Part shown: positions 58,234 through 64,000 of the stretch, one piece after another
How positions within the stretch are numbered: the stretch's first letter is position 1
Layout: the number at the start of each line of letters is the position of its first letter
Origin: Corylus avellana
Lineage: Eukaryota > Streptophyta > Magnoliopsida > Fagales > Betulaceae
DNA length: 64,000 bases
Assembly: GCF_901000735.1 (NCBI RefSeq)
Contig: NC_081550.1
Span: 5,342,666-5,406,665 of the forward strand
Direction of reading: 5' to 3'
Made by a program: the position numbers and the translations under genes
Notes under the pieces: model-generated
What the model saw: the letters and a program-made list of their open reading frames with translations, nothing else
Databases searched by the model: none
Told to the model about the DNA's origin: nothing

Positions 58234-61200
58234 TTAGTTGGAAGGAGATGGGGACCTCTCTTTTCTTTTACCTGTCGAGGAAGTAGCTTTATTGATTGGA
58301 ACTTCTTCAGAAAACTGAAAGGACTCCGCGCTGCAATGTAAGCCATTGCTACTTGTAACACTCTCTGACTTCGAAGGATTTGTTGATGCAAGGTTGGAGA
58401 TGGGATGACCATTTTCAGAACTTTCCACATTGGTTGGAACTTCATCAGAAGCTTCACAAGCACTTGGCCTAGTAATGCAGAGCCAAGTTCTCGAAGACTC
58501 CTCGCACTCATTATCGCTGTCGGCAGCAATAGGCACATGCCACGATCCTTTCTCTGATTCCTGAAACAGAGATTGATGTCTCAACACTTGACACAAGAAA
58601 TGAATCAATATCTAGTTTTTAACCAATATAACAAAAGATTAGATGGGAACAGACAGTCACTTGTAAACAATTTCTGAGGAACACATGGAACCATATGGGC
58701 CACCCAGAACGCTCATGCAAAGCCCATTCGTTCTCATCCCATCAATCACAAAACTGCCATTTTAAAGGCATTACGTATAAATATGTAAAAAACTGTTTGA
58801 AATTTCCATTCAGGGGGAAAAATCTGTTGAAAATTTTCTTTAGAAAAAGTGCTGTGCAAAAGACGTTAATTACGGTAAATAAGAGAAGATAATTATACAC
58901 AAGATCACAAAGAAGGGAATGCAAAATAGTGGAAGATAAAATCACTCAGAACCCAATGCCCTAATACACCTAAATCTCACTATCACACAAAATAGATTAT
59001 TTTCCAAAAGAGAACAAAAGAGACAATACAAGAATACAAATTTCTCTTTTGTTGGGATAAATGGTGGTCTCTCTTTTTCTCTCTCTGGACGCTGCAACAT
59101 TAGCTTTCTCTTTATCTATCTGTGCAACGTTCAAACCAGGAAAAAAAGATGCCAGCACCAGCCAAATGCATTAGTTGTCACGAGCTATGAAAGCTAAGTT
59201 CCAGCAATAAAGTGTCAGTGCTCATACTAAAGACACAAATACAAGCTCACAAGTTTGCATCAGAGACATACACGAAGGCAAGCAACAAAGAAAAGGCTGA
59301 CAAGAGCTATAATATTGATTAGTAAGCCTAGGGAACAACTCTCCATGAAAACCACTCAGTAAGATGAATAGACTAGCAAATTAAATGTCAAAAACCAAAT
59401 TACAAGATGGTACCTGGATAACAGATGAATATGAAGGCGGCATCTGAAGTTTCACATTGCCCTTCCCAAAAGTATACCGAACCTGGAGAATTGGATGGAA
59501 GAAAGGTTTATTCCTACAAAGTGGATAATGTGTAATGGAAAATGGTATATGTACAGGTGCAAAAGGTAACCAGTTCAACCTTGTCCCCCTCTATTATCTC
59601 TACAAGCAAACCTTCTGGCCTCCACTTTTCAAAAGTGGATGAACATAAATAGAACCTTTATTCATGGAAATGAGCATACACCAAGAGTTTTGTGTAATGA
59701 GGGCCTACCAAACCTCATGTTTTCTCAATAAATTTTAATTAAAAAAATCCATATTAAGCAACCACCGAAAAGAATCTGAAAATCTGTACCAGCCCTTATT
59801 GTCGCAGAAGTCTTTTTTTTTTTTTGTAAGTAATTAACTTTTGTTTAGGTAAGTATGGCAACAGTCTTTTTTTTTTTTTTTTTTGGTTGATAAGTATGGA
59901 AACAAAATCTTAACAAAAAAGAAACGTAAGATACAATTCCCATCAACTTAATCTCTAAGCTTTTAGAATATATACTTAGAAGAAGAAGAGGACAGCTAAG
60001 AAACATTGATAGTTTTAAATCTGAACAATCTTTGCTATTCTGAAGATTAACTTTTATCTAATTTCAATCCAGTCCCCTGAAAGGTCATTCAGATTGAGGA
60101 ATGGTACAGCAGCCAAGGACAAGAAAACAACTAAATTTCATCTAAATAATGATAATCCGGAATCAACTCAAATTCTTCAATGCCTTTTTATTTCTCACTC
60201 CTATGTGTATAATGTAAATATGTTTGTGCCTGTTTAAGAGACCAACTGTCTTACATGTGAACCAGACACAGTTTTACATGCACTGTTGACACAAAATTAT
60301 ATGACTTATGTGACCAACTTATCAAAAAAGTTAAGTGACCACACAAACACAAAAGATTTGGCAATTCATAAAGAGAACGGAGTGAGCAAATGGTTCAATA
60401 ATTTAAAACAAAAATTATCCTCAAAATCTAGGAAAAGGCCCCCTTTGAAAGAGATATCAGCAAAAGAGAGGCATATAAAAAGTAATTAACTATAGCACAG
60501 GCATAACTATGAATCAAAATCAACGATGTATAGGATAGCCTTTCGGAAAACACATACTTGATGTCTTTCTTTCCACTTGAGGAAAAAGCTACTCCCTAGG
60601 AGTTCAAAAATGTGATCTCTCATTTCATCATTTGTCACAAGTAAACACTGGACTTTGACTGCAGCATATAGCCAATACCTGAATTATATAAGTCATCATA
60701 AGGAAACCTTTTTTTAGAAGAATTAGATCTTCAGATGGAGTAGATTAAAGAAAAAAATTTGCAAGAAAAGAAGTTGTCAGATATTTAATCATAAAAACTT
60801 CAGCTAAAATGACAGAATAGAGTACATTCACACACACAGAGACAAACACTGGTTTAAGGGTTTATACCAATCGTCATTAGAACCAGTTGGTGTCATATAA
60901 AGAACGCCTTTATCCATCCACTCCTCTACCAGCTTTCTTTGGGAAGGATTTTCCAGAAGCGACGGAAGGCGTTTATTATGCAAGACAACCAGTGGCCATT
61001 TGTTTCCGCTCCTATTGTACAATTCTTTAACAACAGCATCAAGCTGCTCTATAGAAATTTTCAAAACATAAATGAAAGATATAAATTAGTGGTTAGATAG
61101 CATGAGAGAAGAAGGGAAGAAAAAATGGGGGTGCGAAAGGGAGAGAACCCAACTTAAGTCATACAACCTGAGAAACACTGAATCCGCCATCTGCAAAATT

Positions 61201-62753
61201 TTGTTGGTAGAGCCCAATATTTGCTCCATCCACTATAAATTCAAAATCAGCATGTTTTTCCAGCCAACCCTTTAATAAAAGATTAAAAAAACAGGTAAAT
61301 TAAGTAAAGAAAGGGTATCAGAAACAAGTTACCGAATACACAGTATAGTGAAGTAAATTCATAAGTTGTTTTGGAACGAAGAAAACAAAAATAAAACCTT
61401 TACTATTTTTTTTATAAGCAAAATAAAACCTTTACCATACCAAAGATTAAACGGTCTATAAGCTTGACAATGCACAATAGAATGAGAAATCAAAGTACAC
61501 ATACGTTATGTGGCCAACGAATTAATAATGAGCCAACAACTAGAACCATGAATTAAGTCTACCAATGTTCGAACCAGATTAAACAAGTGTCATCCTTTGA
61601 TCTTAAAAACCAGAACCAACAATCATGTTGGACACAAATTCAACTAAGTTGACGGATGTCAAGCAGCAATGTCCTTAAACTCTGTTTCTTAATCCTTGTA
61701 ATTTCTATATATACAACTGACATTCCTCCACAAACAAATCTGCTACAAACTAACCACAACATTCTAAGTAACCCATCATCTTATATCCTTAAAAAAAAAA
61801 CATAGCAACGGATTGCTTACCTGAAACTCGCTAAAGTTTGCCTTGACCTCCCTTTCCATAGCCAACGCAGCCACCGACCGCGCAAACCTCTCCGTCTCCG
61901 CATCATCTATATCCACACGCACCAATTGCTCCCCACAACCTCTGCACCGCCCAGCCGAATCCACATTCGCCCTCTTCACAACCCAATCCCCCTTCCCAAT
62001 CCACCCCAAACCATGCCATCCTCCCCCGTTCCTCGACACCGCCTCTTTCACTCTCCCCACCTCCGAATTCACCTCTCCCACCTCCCTAGCCTTCCCACTG
62101 CTGAACCAACCCTCGATAAACTTCACCGTCGATTTGCCAACGCTCCTCACCGAATTCCTCAACTTATGCAAATACCCATAAACCCTCTCTCCCCTCCCCG
62201 TCTCCGCGCTCACCTTCAACAACGCAGCAAGCTCTGATTCCTCCACACTCACCCCCATCACACCCATATGCTCCTCCACCTCATACGCCTTCTCCGCCTC
62301 CAAATTCTCACAGAAACACATCAATGCCGGGTCATACGTGCGCAATCTCGGCGCAGTTCCATACTTCCACATGCTCTTGACCAAGCCGAAAGCATAATCC
62401 CCGTCTCCCTTCGCCGCGGCTAGGCGAGCGACGGCGGTGATCGAGGCCTCATTGGGGTGGACGTTGTTTGACAGCATGTGGTCGAATATGCGAAAGCCGT
62501 GGTCCAAAGCTAAGGTTTTCAGTGATGCGTCTGTGACTGTGTTGGAGCAGAGGTAGAGGAGGGCATTGAAGTGGTGCTGGTTCAGGCGCAAGCCTTGTAA
62601 AATTGCGGTCTCGTAAAGGGAGATTGCGCTGCGCAGGTCGTTGTTCTTGGTGCATAGAGTGAGGTCCGAATGGAATTCGGATTCTGGGGTCTGGTTCTTT
62701 TTCTTCTTCTTGTCCTTGATGGATGGTCGGTTTGGGAAGTTGGTGGTCTCCAT
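58234..62753 (-). CDS. PRORP: Proteinaceous RNase P (PRORP), nuclear type
   Basis: A protein-only endonuclease that removes 5' leaders from precursor tRNAs without an RNA subunit. Minus-strand exons in coding order: 61821-62753, 61168-61269, 60868-61043, 60558-60678, 59414-59482, 58234-58560 (stop); 575 residues, GT-AG throughout. PPR-type helices fill roughly residues 30-240 ('HFNALLYLCS', 'GFRIFDHMLSNNVHPNEASI', 'SELAALLKVSAETGR'). The metallonuclease (NYN) domain has 'FIVDGANIGLY' (Asp325), 'GSNDDWYWLYA' (Asp402, Asp403) and 'LLVTNDEMRDH' (Asp421), the full acidic set. The zinc site of the family is complete: Cys270 and Cys273 ('CRGC'), His475 ('SWHVP') and Cys495 ('TWLCIT'). There is no organellar presequence but basic patches (KDKKKKK at 14-20, GKRKERS near the end) suit the nucleus, as in PRORP2/PRORP3. 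The third exon's acceptor is at 61044 (three bases earlier is possible). It looks functional. Confidence 0.95.
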
Positions 62754-62900
62754 TGATGCAAGTCTGAGCAAAAACCCCCAGAGCCTCAAAAACCCTAATT
62801 TTGGTATAGGTATATTGGGCTTGGCCTCTGTATGGCTTTTATTTTTGAAGATTGTACAACAAAATTGGGCTTAAATAAAGTTCAGTCCGACCCAAAGGTT
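62754..62900 (-). promoter_or_regulatory. PRORP leader and proximal promoter with telo-box
   Basis: aaaccctaa at 62790-62798, about 37 bases upstream of the ATG, is a telo-box, an element common near the start of plant genes for the translation machinery. No in-frame ATG occurs upstream of the one at 62753; the frame stays open with TTG only. Confidence 0.45.
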
Positions 62901-64000
62901 ATATGAAAAAGTTTATAGGGCATTTTTAATAAGAGAAATACTCTTCTAAAAAAACAAATACTTTTCACAAAACAATTCTGAAAAACTAAAACAAAAAATA
63001 TTCTTAAAAAAAATAATAAATGCTGTATTTTTTTTTTCAGGAGTAGAAATTATCTATGTATAATTTTTTTTTTTTTTTTAGGCACCTTCAGCTATCAAAG
63101 TTCTGGGATTGGGGGAAGAAATTGCTTAGTCGACATTCTAGAGCTACTGTAGTAAGAGATAAGTGAGTCGCTTACAAAGGTTTTGTAATTGTGGACTTCT
63201 TATAATTAAACTCTTCTACATAGTGGATAAGTTTCTTAGATTTGATTGCCCCTGTATGATTTTACTTTTAAAGAGTTACTTAAGAGATTTATATTTCGCC
63301 ACCAAAAGTTTTGTATTGGTTGTTTTAATATTTTGCTTGATTTTAGTACTTATATCTATGGTGTTTTGCAGTGGCGGATATAGGCTGGGGCCGGGCACCA
63401 CTTCAAAAATCCTGAAAGAAAAAGATTTTGGAGCAGTAGTGTTTTAAGTTTTCTGATGCCTACCCTTCCTCTTCCTTTTGTTTTCTTCTCTTCTTCTTTT
63501 TTTTCTTCTCTCACTCAACTTCTTCTTCTCTTGCCCCTACTCTCCCTCCTCCTAATGTTTTCATGCCCCTACCTCTTCTAGTGTTCCTCCTCCTTTCTTC
63601 TTCTTCTCTCGCTCAGCTTCTCTCTTCCATCTCTCTCCTCTGGTCCTCCTCATGCTTCCCCTCTTTTCTCCATTTTCCTCAAACAGTTTATTTCTCTTTC
63701 AACATTTTTTGTTTGTTTGTTTGTTTGTTTTTTTTTTTTTTTGGGTTAATTTCAACCAGTTTAATTGGTTTAAACGCTGCCCACTCTAAACAAAAACAAA
63801 AAAACAAAAAATTCTCCTTTGCCCAATGCACTAATTATACGACCACTCTTAAGAGGACAAATAATAAAATACAATTTGATAAAGAGTGGACTTATATCAA
63901 TTAACGTGAATATGTTTTCTAAACGTTAAATAAAATAACTCAAAAATAATTACGTTCCATTAATAGATAACTAAATATTAAAAGCAATTAATTGGACATG
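62901..64000. other. No gene recognised
   Basis: AT-rich spacer. 63370-63420 has 'cagtggcggatataggctgg', a word often found at the edge of plant retroelement insertions, followed by a TTC/CTT-rich stretch (63460-63700) that could be a leader or simple repeat. Short open frames here show no domain. Confidence 0.5.

Noticed and set aside
61843..62237. Plus-strand Pro/Ser-rich frames of about 105 residues
   Set aside because: They are antisense shadows of PRORP exon 1.
62754..62789. Longer PRORP N terminus with a hydrophobic, basic stretch that could look like a mitochondrial presequence
   Set aside because: The codon at 62787-62789 is TTG, not ATG, and no upstream in-frame ATG exists, so the start at 62753 stands.
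1..64000. CRISPR arrays, bacterial operons, organelle DNA insertions, virus-derived genes
   Set aside because: No spaced direct repeats, polycistronic coding or recognisable organelle or viral genes were seen.

Overview
This window is nuclear DNA from a flowering plant, most likely a woody eudicot. It is AT-rich and has GT-AG introns throughout. It carries a light-harvesting gene (LHCA1 type), plant fatty acyl-CoA reductases and a plant protein-only RNase P, and the gaps between genes are packed with small transposons, LINE, SINE and LTR remnants. The species cannot be fixed from sequence alone. The window is a draft scaffold with eight runs of N, and several unusual features are probably assembly effects.

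Layout. 1-5600: transposon relics (LTR end, LINE RNase H remnant, CACTA-like ends, fold-back elements). 5613-11500: upstream region and exons 1-5 of a fatty acyl-CoA reductase (FAR), plus strand. 12069-15984: near-identical second copy of the upstream region with FAR exons 1-2, cut by a gap. 16085-20205: a 1.9 kb block present twice, again around a gap. 20500-24100: MITEs, a 99-bp minisatellite, an LTR. 24394-26170: FAR exons 6-10 on the minus strand. 27486-28640: 3' part of a LINE. 29184-30486: LHCA1. About 32000-36690: a conserved gene of unknown function. 37381-38292: a cystatin-like gene remnant apparently split by a MITE. 38400-49500: hAT-like elements, a large inverted repeat made from RNase H sequence, fold-backs and LINE/SINE remnants. 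49929-56282: a complete ten-exon FAR gene. 58234-62753: a complete six-exon PRORP gene, minus strand. 62900-64000: no gene recognised.

How genes relate. Complete coding models are built for FAR (490 aa), LHCA1 (246 aa), PRORP (575 aa) and the unknown gene (218 aa). The two FAR loci are paralogs sharing promoter, exon sizes, intron phases and 3' flank. The split locus has exons 1-5 and 6-10 on opposite strands, and their lengths sum to exactly that of the intact paralog. The simplest reading is one intact gene broken by a misjoin or inversion. FAR enzymes supply primary alcohols for wax, suberin or pollen wall. PRORP matures tRNA 5' ends in the nucleus. LHCA1 is a photosystem I antenna. No operon-like functional grouping is evident.

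The best candidate for something undescribed is the 561-bp near-perfect inverted repeat at 42522-43082. It is built from a fragment of transposon RNase H and would fold into a long hairpin if transcribed.
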